64,000 bases of DNA from Mycolicibacterium sp. MU0050 (GTDB lineage Bacteria > Actinomycetota > Actinomycetes > Mycobacteriales > Mycobacteriaceae): contig NZ_OY726395.1 of NCBI RefSeq assembly GCF_963378085.1, positions 1,054,001 to 1,118,000 of the forward strand, in the 5' to 3' direction. Position numbers and translations under genes: made by a program. Position 1 is the stretch's first letter. Each line of letters opens with the position of its first letter. Positions 8,699 to 16,089 of this stretch are shown one piece after another. Under the pieces are notes generated by a model. That model ran no database searches and was not told the origin of the DNA. It worked only from the letters and a program-made list of their open reading frames with translations.

Positions 8699-8724
8699 CC
8701 ATGCGTCGGGCCGTTTTCTTTTTG
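8699..8724 (+). terminator. Right arm and T-tract of the IS30-split terminator
   Basis: CCATGCGTCGGGCCGTT (8699-8715) followed by a T-rich run (TTTTCTTTTT). It complements 7052-7068. The T-tract shows that this was the distal half of an intrinsic terminator reading in the plus direction from the Bax-inhibitor gene. Confidence 0.7.
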
Positions 8725-8811
8725 GGGTCTCCAGGGTTGGGGCTTCTCTTGGGGTTCCAGAGGTGGGGCTGAACTCTCCCCTAGGTGGCCACTTCTGAGC
8801 TCGACTTCAGC

Positions 8812-8955
8812 CTCGGTGAGCTGTCATATCGAGACTGCGGTGAGCGTGCGGTTATCTCGCAAAAATGCGCGGTGAGCGCTGTTTCGGTGAGGTGGGGTAT
8901 CGAGGCTGCGGTGAGCGTGCGGTTTTCTCGCAATAGCGCGCGGTGAGCGCTGTCT
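8812..8955. repeat. Two tandem copies of a 71-bp repeat (units a and b)
   Basis: Units start at 8812 and 8883 and share the core TCGAGRCTGCGGTGAGCGTG, then CGGTTNTCTCGCAA, then GCGCGGTGAGCGCTGT. A third, shorter copy lies at 10245-10305 on the far side of the IS3 element. The core resembles palindromic repeats at 12390, 54503 and 57212, so this is a dispersed intergenic family. The remaining sequence between IS30 and unit a (8725-8811) shows nothing recognisable. Confidence 0.8.
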
Positions 8956-9022
8956 TGGGGTTGACCCCTGATGGTGGACACCTGACTGGTGGGACTGCTG
9001 GTCCCACGGGAAGGATGTCCGT

Positions 9023-9322
9023 ATGTCGGGCAAGCGGAAGAAGTACACCCCGGAGTTTCGGGAGCAGGCGGCCCGCTTGGTGATCGAGACGGGCCGGCCG
9101 ATCGCGCATGTGGCCGCGGAGATCGGTGTGGGTGAGCAGTTGCTGGGGCGCTGGGTGCGGGTGGCCCGCGAGGCCGCTGGCGCAGGCGATAATGGTGCGG
9201 TGCTTGATTCTGATGAGCGTGCCGAGTTGGAGCGGCTGCGCAAGGAGAACGCTGAATTGCGTTTGGACCGGCAGTTTTTGAAAAAAGCCGCGGCCTTCTT
9301 TGCCTCCGAACAGAACCAGTAG
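9023..9322 (+). CDS. IS3-family transposase OrfA
   Basis: 99 residues. An N-terminal HTH_Tnp_1 region (Y-T-P-E-F-R-E-Q-A-A-R-L-V) is followed by a leucine-zipper-like stretch (residues 65-90, E-L-E-R-L-R-K-E-N-A-E-L-R-L). This is the usual DNA-binding and dimerisation half of an IS3 transposase. Near its 3' end lies a run of six A (9281-9286) where a -1 slip would join it to the OrfB frame, which is open from 9256. Confidence 0.93.
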   Translation: MSGKRKKYTPEFREQAARLVIETGRPIAHVAAEIGVGEQLLGRWVRVAREAAGAGDNGAVLDSDERAELERLRKENAELRLDRQFLKKAAAFFASEQNQ

Positions 9323-9372
9323 AGGCCTACGGTCTGATCGAGGCGGAGAAGGCCAATTACGCGATCACCCGG

Positions 9373-10212
9373 ATGTGCGAGCTGCTGGACGTGTCGCGGT
9401 CGGGGTTTTACAAATGGCGCAAGTCCCAGGCCGCGGGACCGTCGCCGGCGGCGCGGCGTCGTGCCGAGTTGGATGTCAAGGTCGCGGCCTTGCATGAGGC
9501 CTCCGATGGGGTCTATGGGGCGCCGCGCATCCTGGCCGACCTGCGCGATGCCGGCGAGACCGTGTCACGCAAGACGGTGGCTGCCTCGCTGCGCCGTCAG
9601 GGTCTGGCCGGGATCAGCCCACGTACGTTCGCCCCGGTAACCACCGTGGTGGATCTGGACGCGCCGCCGATCCCTGACCTGGTCAAACGTCGATTCGATA
9701 CAGGCCGTCTGGATGGGGTGTGGACCAGCGACATCACCTATCTGCGCACCGGTGAGGGCTGGTTGTACCTGTGCGCCGTGCGTGACGGCTGCAGCCGGCG
9801 GGTGATCGGCTGGGCCATCGATGAGCACCTGCATACCGACCTGGTCGAGGACGCGGTGGCGATGGCGGTGGCCATGCGCGGCGAGTTGGCCGCGCAGGTG
9901 GTGTTCCATGCTGACCGCGGATGTCAGTACACCAGTGCGCAGTTGGCACGGTTCGCCCGCAAGCATGATCTGGCCCGCTCGGTGGGCCGCACCGGGGTGT
10001 GTTGGGATAATGCTCAGCAGGAATCATTCTGGGCCACAATGAAAGTCGAGTTCTACGACCGCTACTTGTGGCCCACCAAAGCAGCCGCTAAGCTCGCCGT
10101 CGGCGACTGGATCGAACGGGTCTACAACCGCCGACGGCGCCACTCTTCGATCGGGATGATCACCCCGGTCGAGTACGAGAACCGGATCACTCAGACGGCA
10201 CAAGCCGCCTGA
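9373..10212 (+). CDS. IS3-family transposase OrfB (rve integrase domain)
   Basis: 279 residues from the first ATG. Family similarity (Y-G-L-I-E-A-E-K-A-N-Y-A-I-T-R) extends upstream in the same frame to about 9319, where no start codon exists, so it is most likely made as an OrfAB fusion by -1 frameshifting at the A6 run 9281-9286. The DDE catalytic residues are seen in T-S-D-I-T-Y-L, F-H-A-D-R-G-C-Q-Y and A-Q-Q-E-S-F-W. The C-terminal Y-N-R-R-R-R-H-S motif is typical. The frame is intact. Confidence 0.93.
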   Translation: MCELLDVSRSGFYKWRKSQAAGPSPAARRRAELDVKVAALHEASDGVYGAPRILADLRDAGETVSRKTVAASLRRQGLAGISPRTFAPVTTVVDLDAPPIPDLVKRRFDTGRLDGVWTSDITYLRTGEGWLYLCAVRDGCSRRVIGWAIDEHLHTDLVEDAVAMAVAMRGELAAQVVFHADRGCQYTSAQLARFARKHDLARSVGRTGVCWDNAQQESFWATMKVEFYDRYLWPTKAAAKLAVGDWIERVYNRRRRHSSIGMITPVEYENRITQTAQAA

Positions 10213-10242
10213 CCGAGTGTCCACCCAATGGGGTCAAGCCCA

Positions 10243-10305
10243 GTCTCGGTGGGGTGGGGCGTCGAGGCTGCGGTGAGCGTGACCGTTACCGCACAATGCA
10301 CGCCT
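10243..10305. repeat. Third, partial copy of the 71-bp repeat (unit c)
   Basis: Begins with the duplicated GTCT, then CTCGGTGGGGTGGGG and TCGAGGCTGCGGTGAGCGTG as in units a and b, and decays after about 10285. It is separated from unit b only by the IS3 element. Confidence 0.75.
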
Positions 10306-10366
10306 AAACCCAGGGCTGTGGATGGCTGACCGCGCGCAACACCCAACTCAGGCAGGGTGCGATGCC

Positions 10367-11215
10367 ATGGACGGCGTCTTCCTCGGCAGCGAGGCCCTGG
10401 CCCGGGGCGCTCTCACGGAATATCAACTGCGGCGCCATTACCGGCGGCTGCTCCCTGACGTCTATACCGCCAAGCACACGCCAGTGACGCTCACGGATTC
10501 GACAGTGGCCGCCTGGCTTTGGAGTCGGCGCAAGGCCGTGATCGCTGGCCTGGCGGCGTCGGCGATGCACGGCGCGGAGTACGTGGATGACGACGAGCCC
10601 ATCGAGCTCGTGTGGCCCAACCATCGGGCTCCCCGAGGGGTGATCACTCGCAACGACACCTTGCTCCCGGGTGAAGTCCAGACCATCAACGGGTTATCGG
10701 TGACCACGCCTGAACGCACCGCCTTCGACCTCGCGCGACGAGACACCGACGGCGAAGCGGTCGCCGCGCTGGACGCGTTGGTCCGTGCGACCCGAATCAC
10801 TCGAACGGATGTGGTCGCGCTGGCGGGCCGGCATCCGGGCGCACGCGGTGTCAGGCGATTGCCACAGGTGTTGGACCTGGTGGATGCGGGCAGTCAGTCG
10901 CCCAGGGAGACCTGGCTGCGGCTGCTGCTCATCGACGCGGGCTTTCCTCGGCCGGTGACGCAGATTCCGGTGTTTTCGCCCCACGGCAAACCGATCTACT
11001 ACCTGGACATGGGTTGGCCGGACCGGATGCTCGCTGCGGAGTACGACGGTGAGCAGCACCGGGAGAATCGGGGTCGCTACCGGCGAGACATTGTGCGGTC
11101 GGAGTACATCGCCAGTCTGGGATGGCGGCGTGTGCGGGTCACTGCCGGTGATCGGGAGGCAGACATCATCCGACGGGTCCAGCGGGTGTGGGTGCCGGAG
11201 CAACGCATCGCCTAG
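10367..11215 (+). CDS. DUF559/AbiEi-like protein with Vsr-type nuclease fold
   Basis: 282 residues from ATG 10367 (MDGVFLGSEALARG). An upstream ATG at 10322 adds 15 residues but lacks the family start. The N-terminal ~100 residues resemble the AbiEi-type winged-helix region common in mycobacterial proteins of this group. The C-terminal ~90 residues hold Y-L-D-M-G-W-P-D and A-A-E-Y-D-G-E-Q-H, a PD-(D/E)XK-like arrangement as in DUF559/Vsr endonucleases. A nuclease or toxin-antitoxin role is inference. It sits where Rv1073 lies in M. tuberculosis. The stop codon TAG (11213-11215) lies inside the target duplication of the downstream IS481 element, and the coding frame is intact. Confidence 0.75.
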   Translation: MDGVFLGSEALARGALTEYQLRRHYRRLLPDVYTAKHTPVTLTDSTVAAWLWSRRKAVIAGLAASAMHGAEYVDDDEPIELVWPNHRAPRGVITRNDTLLPGEVQTINGLSVTTPERTAFDLARRDTDGEAVAALDALVRATRITRTDVVALAGRHPGARGVRRLPQVLDLVDAGSQSPRETWLRLLLIDAGFPRPVTQIPVFSPHGKPIYYLDMGWPDRMLAAEYDGEQHRENRGRYRRDIVRSEYIASLGWRRVRVTAGDREADIIRRVQRVWVPEQRIA

Positions 11216-11216
11216 C

Positions 11217-12310
11217 TGTTGTGACCTGACACGTTGTTGTCAGGCGGCGAGTCGGCTGATGGGTGGGTGTCCGCCGAGGGCGGAGTGGCCTCGTTGAGTG
11301 TTGTAGCGGTGTAGGAATCGGTCAAGTCCTCGTTTTCGTAGGCTGTTGGATGTCCAGGGGCGGGCGTAGGCCCATTCGTTGAGCAGGGTGCGGTTGAAGC
11401 GTTCGGCTTTGCCGTTGGTCCAGGGGCAGCCGGGTTTGATGAACCGGCGTTTGAGTCCCCAGGCCGTGCACACCCAGCCCCAGTTGGTGCCGTGTCGGTA
11501 GACCATGGCGTTGTCGGTCAGCAGCCGACGCACCCGCACACCGTGGCTGGCGAACCATTCCAACGCTCGGTGCAAGAATCCCGCGCAGGTCAGGTCTTTC
11601 TCGTCGGTGAGTACCTCGCTGTAGGCCAGCCGGGTGTGGTCGTCGATGGCGGTGTGCACGTAGTCGTAGCCGATGCGGGTCTTCTTGTGCCGGTTGGCCA
11701 CTGACACCGCGGCGTCGCGGCCGTGCAGGCGCCACCCGCCGCCTTTGGGGATGCGGCCCAGCTTCTTGACGTCGACGTGGACCATTGATCCTGGGGTGCG
11801 GTGCTCGTAGCGGTTGGGGCTGCGCCGCGACGAGCGCACCGGCTCACCGGTGATCGGGTCGATTGCACTCAAATGCGGTACCTGGTGACGCGCCAGGATC
11901 CGTCCCACCGTCGAGGCGTGCATCCCAAGTTCAGCAGCCAGCATGACTGCGCCACGCTTGCGGCGTCGCCGCGCGGCGAGCACCTTCTTCTCGACTCGGT
12001 CGCTGGTGCGCCGGGGCATCCGGTGCGGACGCGAGGACCGGTCAGCGAGGGCTGCGTCACCACCTTCGGCGTATCGGCGCAGCCACTTGTAGACCGTGGC
12101 CCGCGAAATTCCCAGTTGTTCAGCAACCTGCGCGGGCGGCCAGCCGGCCGCGACACGCTCCACGATCAAGCGACGTGCGAACAGGTTGGTACGGGCGTTA
12201 GCGTGAGACACGAGGACCTCCTACGGGTGAATGCCAGACACATCCACTCCGTCAGGAGGTCCTCCCCATTTCAAGCAGGCGCGCCGTCAACAACCTCTCA
12301 GGTCACGACA
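11217..12310 (-). mobile_element. IS481-family insertion sequence with 6-bp target duplication
   Basis: 1094 bp. Inverted repeats 11217-11241 and the complement of 12286-12310 match at 21 of 25 bases (TGTYGTGACCTGA core). It is flanked by perfect CCTAGC direct repeats (11211-11216 and 12311-12316). A CTAG-containing duplicated target fits the family. A single transposase occupies the element. Confidence 0.93.
11240..12211 (-). CDS. IS481-family transposase
   Basis: 323 residues. Two HTH segments lie in the first 60 residues (P-P-A-Q-V-A-E-Q-L-G-I-S-R-A-T-V-Y-K-W). The DDE integrase domain shows V-H-V-D-V-K-K, T-D-N-A-M-V-Y, and W-T-N-G-K-A-E-R-F-N-R as the glutamate motif. C-terminal Y-N-x-x-R-x-H motif present (Y-N-T-Q-R-G-H-S-A). 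No disruption, so it is potentially active. Confidence 0.93.
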   Translation of the reverse strand: MSHANARTNLFARRLIVERVAAGWPPAQVAEQLGISRATVYKWLRRYAEGGDAALADRSSRPHRMPRRTSDRVEKKVLAARRRRKRGAVMLAAELGMHASTVGRILARHQVPHLSAIDPITGEPVRSSRRSPNRYEHRTPGSMVHVDVKKLGRIPKGGGWRLHGRDAAVSVANRHKKTRIGYDYVHTAIDDHTRLAYSEVLTDEKDLTCAGFLHRALEWFASHGVRVRRLLTDNAMVYRHGTNWGWVCTAWGLKRRFIKPGCPWTNGKAERFNRTLLNEWAYARPWTSNSLRKRGLDRFLHRYNTQRGHSALGGHPPISRLAA

Positions 12311-12389
12311 CCTAGCGGTCACGGTCGGTCTCGGCAGCGGTCGAGTAGACCGCGTACCGGTTGGGGTCTTATCCCCGGCACCGCTCAGA

Positions 12390-12511
12390 TCGAGGCTGCG
12401 CCCACCGTGCTTGGCTCTCGCACTATTGCCCGGTGAGCGCAGCCTCGATGAGCCAAAGGCGCGGTGGGCGCAGCCTCGAAGAGCCTCTGACCCCGCTGAG
12501 CGCAGCCTCGA
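12390..12511. repeat. Palindromic and tandem short repeats upstream of fadA3 3' end
   Basis: A 59-bp palindrome (12390-12448) has 12-bp perfect arms TCGAGGCTGCGC / GCGCAGCCTCGA. The right-arm motif then recurs at 12468-12479 and 12500-12511, spaced 31-32 bases. The core is shared with the repeats at 8829, 8900, 10262, 54503 and 57212. It lies between the IS481 element and the convergent end of fadA3. The rest of 12317-12554 holds no ORF of note. Confidence 0.7.
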
Positions 12512-12554
12512 TGTGGCTGGGGCCCAAAGACCCCGTAATGATGCCCGACGAAAC

Positions 12555-13772
12555 CTAGGAGAGCCGCTCCAACACCATGGCCATGCCCTGGCCGCCGCCC
12601 ACGCACATCGACTCGATGCCCAGCGACTTGTCTTGCGTGGTCAGGTTGTTCAGCAGGGTCGCGGTGATCCGCGCGCCGGTCATCCCGAACGGGTGGCCCA
12701 ACGCGATGGCGCCGCCGGAGATGTTGAGCTTGTCCTCGTCCATGCCGAGTTCCCGCGCCGACCCGATCACCTGGACCGCGAAGGCCTCGTTGATCTCGTA
12801 GAGGTCGATGTCGCCGATGGTCACCTTCGCGTTCGCCAGCGCCTTCTTGACGGCCTCGATGGGGCCGAGGCCCATGATCTCCGGCGACAACCCGGAAACG
12901 CCCGTCGACACGATGCGCGCCAGCGGGGTGAGGCCCAGTTCCTTGGCCTTGGTGTCACTCATGATGACCACCGCCGCGGCGCCGTCGTTCAGGGGACAGG
13001 CGTTACCCGCGGTCACGGTGCCGTTGGGACGGAAGACCGGCTTGAGCTGCGAGACACCCTCATAGGTGGTGCCGGCGCGCGGCCCGTCGTCAGTGGACAC
13101 AACGGTGCCGTCGGGCAGGGTCACCGGGCTGATCTCGCGGGCGAAGAAGCCGCTCTTGATGGCTTCCTCGGCGCGGTTCTGGCTGCGCACACCCCAGCGG
13201 TCCTGCTCCTCGCGGCTGATGCCGGTGTGCAGCGCGACGTTCTCGGCGGTCTGCCCCATGGCGATGTAGAGGTCGGGCAGCTTGCCGTCGTCGCGGGGGT
13301 CGTGCCACTCGTCGGCGCCCTCGGCCTGCTTGGCGGTCCGGGCCTGCGCCTCGTCGAACAGCGGGTTCTTGCTGTTGGGAGCTCCGTCGGCGGAACCCAC
13401 ACCGAATCGCGAGACGGTCTCCACACCCGCGGAGATGAACACGTCACCCTCGCCGGCCTTGATCGCGTGGAACGCCATCCGGGTGGTCTGCAGCGACGAC
13501 GAGCAGTATCGGTTGACGGTGGTTCCGGGCATGAAGTCGTAACCGAGTTCGACGGCCACGGCGCGAGCGATGTTGTAACCCGCCTCGCCGGCGGGCTGCG
13601 CGCAGCCCATCATCAGGTCGTCCACGTCACGCGGATCCAGGGCGGGCACCTTGTCGAGAGCCGCGCGGACCATCTGGGCGGCCAGGTCGTCGGGGCGCAT
13701 GGTCGCGAGCGACCCCTTGACGGCGCGGCCGATCGGGGACCGTGCGGTGGCAACGATGACGGCTTCGGGCAT
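12555..13772 (-). CDS. fadA3: Acetyl-CoA acetyltransferase FadA3
   Basis: 405-residue thiolase. The catalytic triad is clear: C90 in V-N-R-Y-C-S-S-S, H360 in G-H-P-F-G-M-T-G and C390 in S-M-C-V-G-G-G-Q-G. The length suits a degradative thiolase, cleaving 3-ketoacyl-CoA or condensing acetyl-CoA. Ortholog of Rv1074c by order. ATG at 13772 preceded by AAGGAG. Its 3' end faces the repeat and IS cluster. Confidence 0.93.
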   Translation of the reverse strand: MPEAVIVATARSPIGRAVKGSLATMRPDDLAAQMVRAALDKVPALDPRDVDDLMMGCAQPAGEAGYNIARAVAVELGYDFMPGTTVNRYCSSSLQTTRMAFHAIKAGEGDVFISAGVETVSRFGVGSADGAPNSKNPLFDEAQARTAKQAEGADEWHDPRDDGKLPDLYIAMGQTAENVALHTGISREEQDRWGVRSQNRAEEAIKSGFFAREISPVTLPDGTVVSTDDGPRAGTTYEGVSQLKPVFRPNGTVTAGNACPLNDGAAAVVIMSDTKAKELGLTPLARIVSTGVSGLSPEIMGLGPIEAVKKALANAKVTIGDIDLYEINEAFAVQVIGSARELGMDEDKLNISGGAIALGHPFGMTGARITATLLNNLTTQDKSLGIESMCVGGGQGMAMVLERLS

Positions 13773-13808
13773 GACGAGCTCCTTACGCAGACGTGGTAGC
13801 TGAAAACG

Positions 13809-14765
13809 CTAACCCGCGGACACCACCAGCGGCGCGGGCACCCCGGTGGTGCGACGCGGCCAGCGGCGCGCCAGCATTCGCAGACGTGCGCCCAGCGTGC
13901 GCTTCTCCGCGCCCTCGGTTTCCCAAGGCAGCGCGCCGGACTGCTCGCCGAGCGCGAAACACAGCGCGGGCAGCAACTGCCGTGCCGCGAGTTCGTAGCC
14001 GGCCGCTGACGGGTGGTACCTGTCGTCGGAGAACAGCGACTCGGGGTCCTTGAGGAACTCGGGCGACAGCAGATCGGCGAACGGCACCGGCACGCCGCCG
14101 GCGGCACGTACCGCTGACGCCTGTGCCCGCGCCAGTCGCAGGCCCAGCTGACGGGTGACCCAGCGCAGCGGCTGCGGGATCGCGGTGATGATGCCGAAGT
14201 CCGGGCAGGTGCCCACCACCACGACCGCGTCGCTGGCGCAGAGTCGTTTGACGGCGTCGCCGAGGCGCCGCGCCGAGGCGCTGATGCCGTTGAGCGCGGT
14301 GATGTCGTTGGCGCCGATCATGATGATCGCCGCATCAGGTGGCGGCCCGGCCACGAACATCGCGTCGACCTGGCCGGACAGTCCCTTGGAGGTGGCGCCC
14401 ACAATAGCCTTGGTGCTCAACCGAATTCGCTTCCCTGACCGTTCGGCCAGGCCGCGGGCGATGAGCACCCCGGGCACCTCTTCGGCGTCACGGCAGCCGT
14501 AACCGGTGGCCGTCGAGTCGCCGAAGACCATCAAGTGCAGATCGAACGGGACATCGTGCTCCCAGCGTTCGACGGGGCCGCCGCCGGGGGAGTACACGCC
14601 GTCGGCGCGGGGCGGGATGTCCCAGGACTTCGGGATGACCTGGCGGGCCTGGTCGGCCTGGCCGGTGAGCAGGTTGCGTGCGCTCAGCACGCCGACGCCC
14701 GTGGAAGCCAGGGCTCCTACAGCTGCCAGTGCCAGCGTCGACCGACGCGATCCGCGTGTGCCCAC
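13809..14765 (-). CDS. SGNH/GDSL esterase (Rv1075c-like)
   Basis: 318 residues from a GTG at 14765, matching the length of Rv1075c; the ATG at 14900 would add 45 residues without similarity. A hydrophobic segment near residues 10-30 suggests export or membrane anchoring. SGNH blocks: G-D-S-T-A-T-G-Y-G (Ser84), G in block II, G-A-N-D-I-T (block III), and D-x-x-H in D-D-R-Y-H-P-S (block V). It would hydrolyse short acyl or acetyl esters at the cell surface. It lies 36 bases upstream of fadA3 on the same strand. Confidence 0.85.
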   Translation of the reverse strand: MGTRGSRRSTLALAAVGALASTGVGVLSARNLLTGQADQARQVIPKSWDIPPRADGVYSPGGGPVERWEHDVPFDLHLMVFGDSTATGYGCRDAEEVPGVLIARGLAERSGKRIRLSTKAIVGATSKGLSGQVDAMFVAGPPPDAAIIMIGANDITALNGISASARRLGDAVKRLCASDAVVVVGTCPDFGIITAIPQPLRWVTRQLGLRLARAQASAVRAAGGVPVPFADLLSPEFLKDPESLFSDDRYHPSAAGYELAARQLLPALCFALGEQSGALPWETEGAEKRTLGARLRMLARRWPRRTTGVPAPLVVSAG

Positions 14766-14979
14766 GCTTGCGAGCTTACTGATGAAACGGGTGCTTTCCG
14801 GGATTGCTGGCGGGGAGCGTCGGGGGCGGCGGTCACGGCCGGATATCGGATGCGGTATCAATTCAACATCGTTGATTGTTAAAACTCTAAGAAGTGTCAA
14901 GCTAAGTTATCCGGGCCGGCTGAACGGCAGCCCAACCCCAGGTAGACAGGCCACTACAACGACGTAGGGGAGTGTTGAA

Positions 14980-16032
14980 ATGACCGCACCCAGCAAGGTC
15001 CACGCAGCGCCTCGTGCACATATCGGCGCAGGTAGCAGCCGTCGTCCCCGGAAATTTCCGGTCAGTGACGGCGCGCCCGTCGAAGTCGTCGAGACCCAGA
15101 CCAGCCTGCGAGCGCACCTCGCCTCGCTGGCCTGCCGGGTGACGATCCGCCCCGTGCTGGCAATCGGGAGCTACGTCCCGCACCTGCCGTGGCCGTTCGG
15201 GATTGTCGACCAGGTGGCCCGCGCGTTGACGCCGAAGCCCGGCACCGTGCGCGCCACCATCGAATTGCCGAACGCCGACGCCCTGCTGGTCCGCGCCCCC
15301 GGCGTGCTGCCGGCCGACGGGAAGCGGCGGGTGGTGCTGTACATGCATGGCGGCGCGTTCTTGACCTGCGGGGTGAACTCGCACGGGCCGATCGGCGTCT
15401 CGCTGTCGCAGTTCGCCGACTCCCCGGTGCTGATGGTCAACTACCGGTTGATCCCCAAGCATTCGGTGGGCATGGCCGTCGACGATTGTCACGACGCCTA
15501 CCAGTGGCTGCGGTTGCGGGGCTACGGCCCGGAACAGATTGTGCTGGCCGGTGATTCGGCCGGCGGCTACCTGGCGATGACGCTCGCGCAGCGGTTGCAG
15601 GAGCAAGGCGAGCGCCCCGCCGCGCTGGTCGCGATCTCGCCGCTGCTGCAGCTGGCCAAGGAGCCCAAGCAGGCCCACCCCAACATCAAGACCGACGCCA
15701 TGTTCCCGCCGCGGGCGTTCGACGCGTTGGTCAGCCTGGTGGCCAGGGCAGCGGCGAAATGCATCGTCGACGGCGAGCCCGAGCAGATGTACGAACCCCT
15801 CGACCACATCGAGCCCGGTCTGCCGCGAACCCTGATCCACGTGTCCGGATCCGAGGTGCTGCTCCACGATGCCCGGTTGGCGGCGCGCCGACTGGCCGCC
15901 GCGGGGGTCCCCACCGAGGTCAGGGTGTGGCGCGGCCAGATCCACGACTTCCAGCTGGGTGCGCCGCTGATCCCGGAGGCGACCCGCTCCCTGCGGCAGA
16001 TCGGCGAATACATCCGCGAAGCCACCGGATAG
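14980..16032 (+). CDS. lipU: Lipase/esterase LipU (HSL family)
   Basis: 350 residues of the hormone-sensitive-lipase family. The oxyanion motif H-G-G-A-F is at 123-127 and the nucleophile G-D-S-A-G-G has Ser193. The acid is in E-V-L-L-H-D (E292 or D297) and the catalytic His in Q-I-H-D-F (H322). Cytosolic or cell-envelope ester hydrolysis is expected. ATG 14980 follows TAGGGGAG. Ortholog of Rv1076. The 214-base gap separating it from the divergent SGNH gene holds no further ORF. Confidence 0.92.
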   Translation: MTAPSKVHAAPRAHIGAGSSRRPRKFPVSDGAPVEVVETQTSLRAHLASLACRVTIRPVLAIGSYVPHLPWPFGIVDQVARALTPKPGTVRATIELPNADALLVRAPGVLPADGKRRVVLYMHGGAFLTCGVNSHGPIGVSLSQFADSPVLMVNYRLIPKHSVGMAVDDCHDAYQWLRLRGYGPEQIVLAGDSAGGYLAMTLAQRLQEQGERPAALVAISPLLQLAKEPKQAHPNIKTDAMFPPRAFDALVSLVARAAAKCIVDGEPEQMYEPLDHIEPGLPRTLIHVSGSEVLLHDARLAARRLAAAGVPTEVRVWRGQIHDFQLGAPLIPEATRSLRQIGEYIREATG

Positions 16033-16089
16033 AACGCCGTTCCCCCATGCTCTGGTGCCGTTCGAATCGGACTGGGCCAAGATGGAGGC

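Larger units (their letters stand above)
8956..10242 (+). mobile_element. IS3-family insertion sequence
   Basis: 1287 bp, ends TG...CA. Terminal inverted repeats: TGGGGTTGACCCC on the left and the complement TGGGCTTGACCCC on the right, then variable bases, then GGTGGACAC on both. It is flanked by a 4-bp duplication GTCT (8952-8955 and 10243-10246). Removing the element and one GTCT restores a continuous 71-bp repeat junction, which supports these ends. It carries orfA and orfB in the classical -1 arrangement. Confidence 0.9.

Noticed and set aside
12437..12511. Regularly spaced repeats resembling a minimal CRISPR array
   Set aside because: Only three copies, repeats degenerate, spacers about 13 bases, and no cas genes nearby. 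The motif is part of a dispersed palindromic family.
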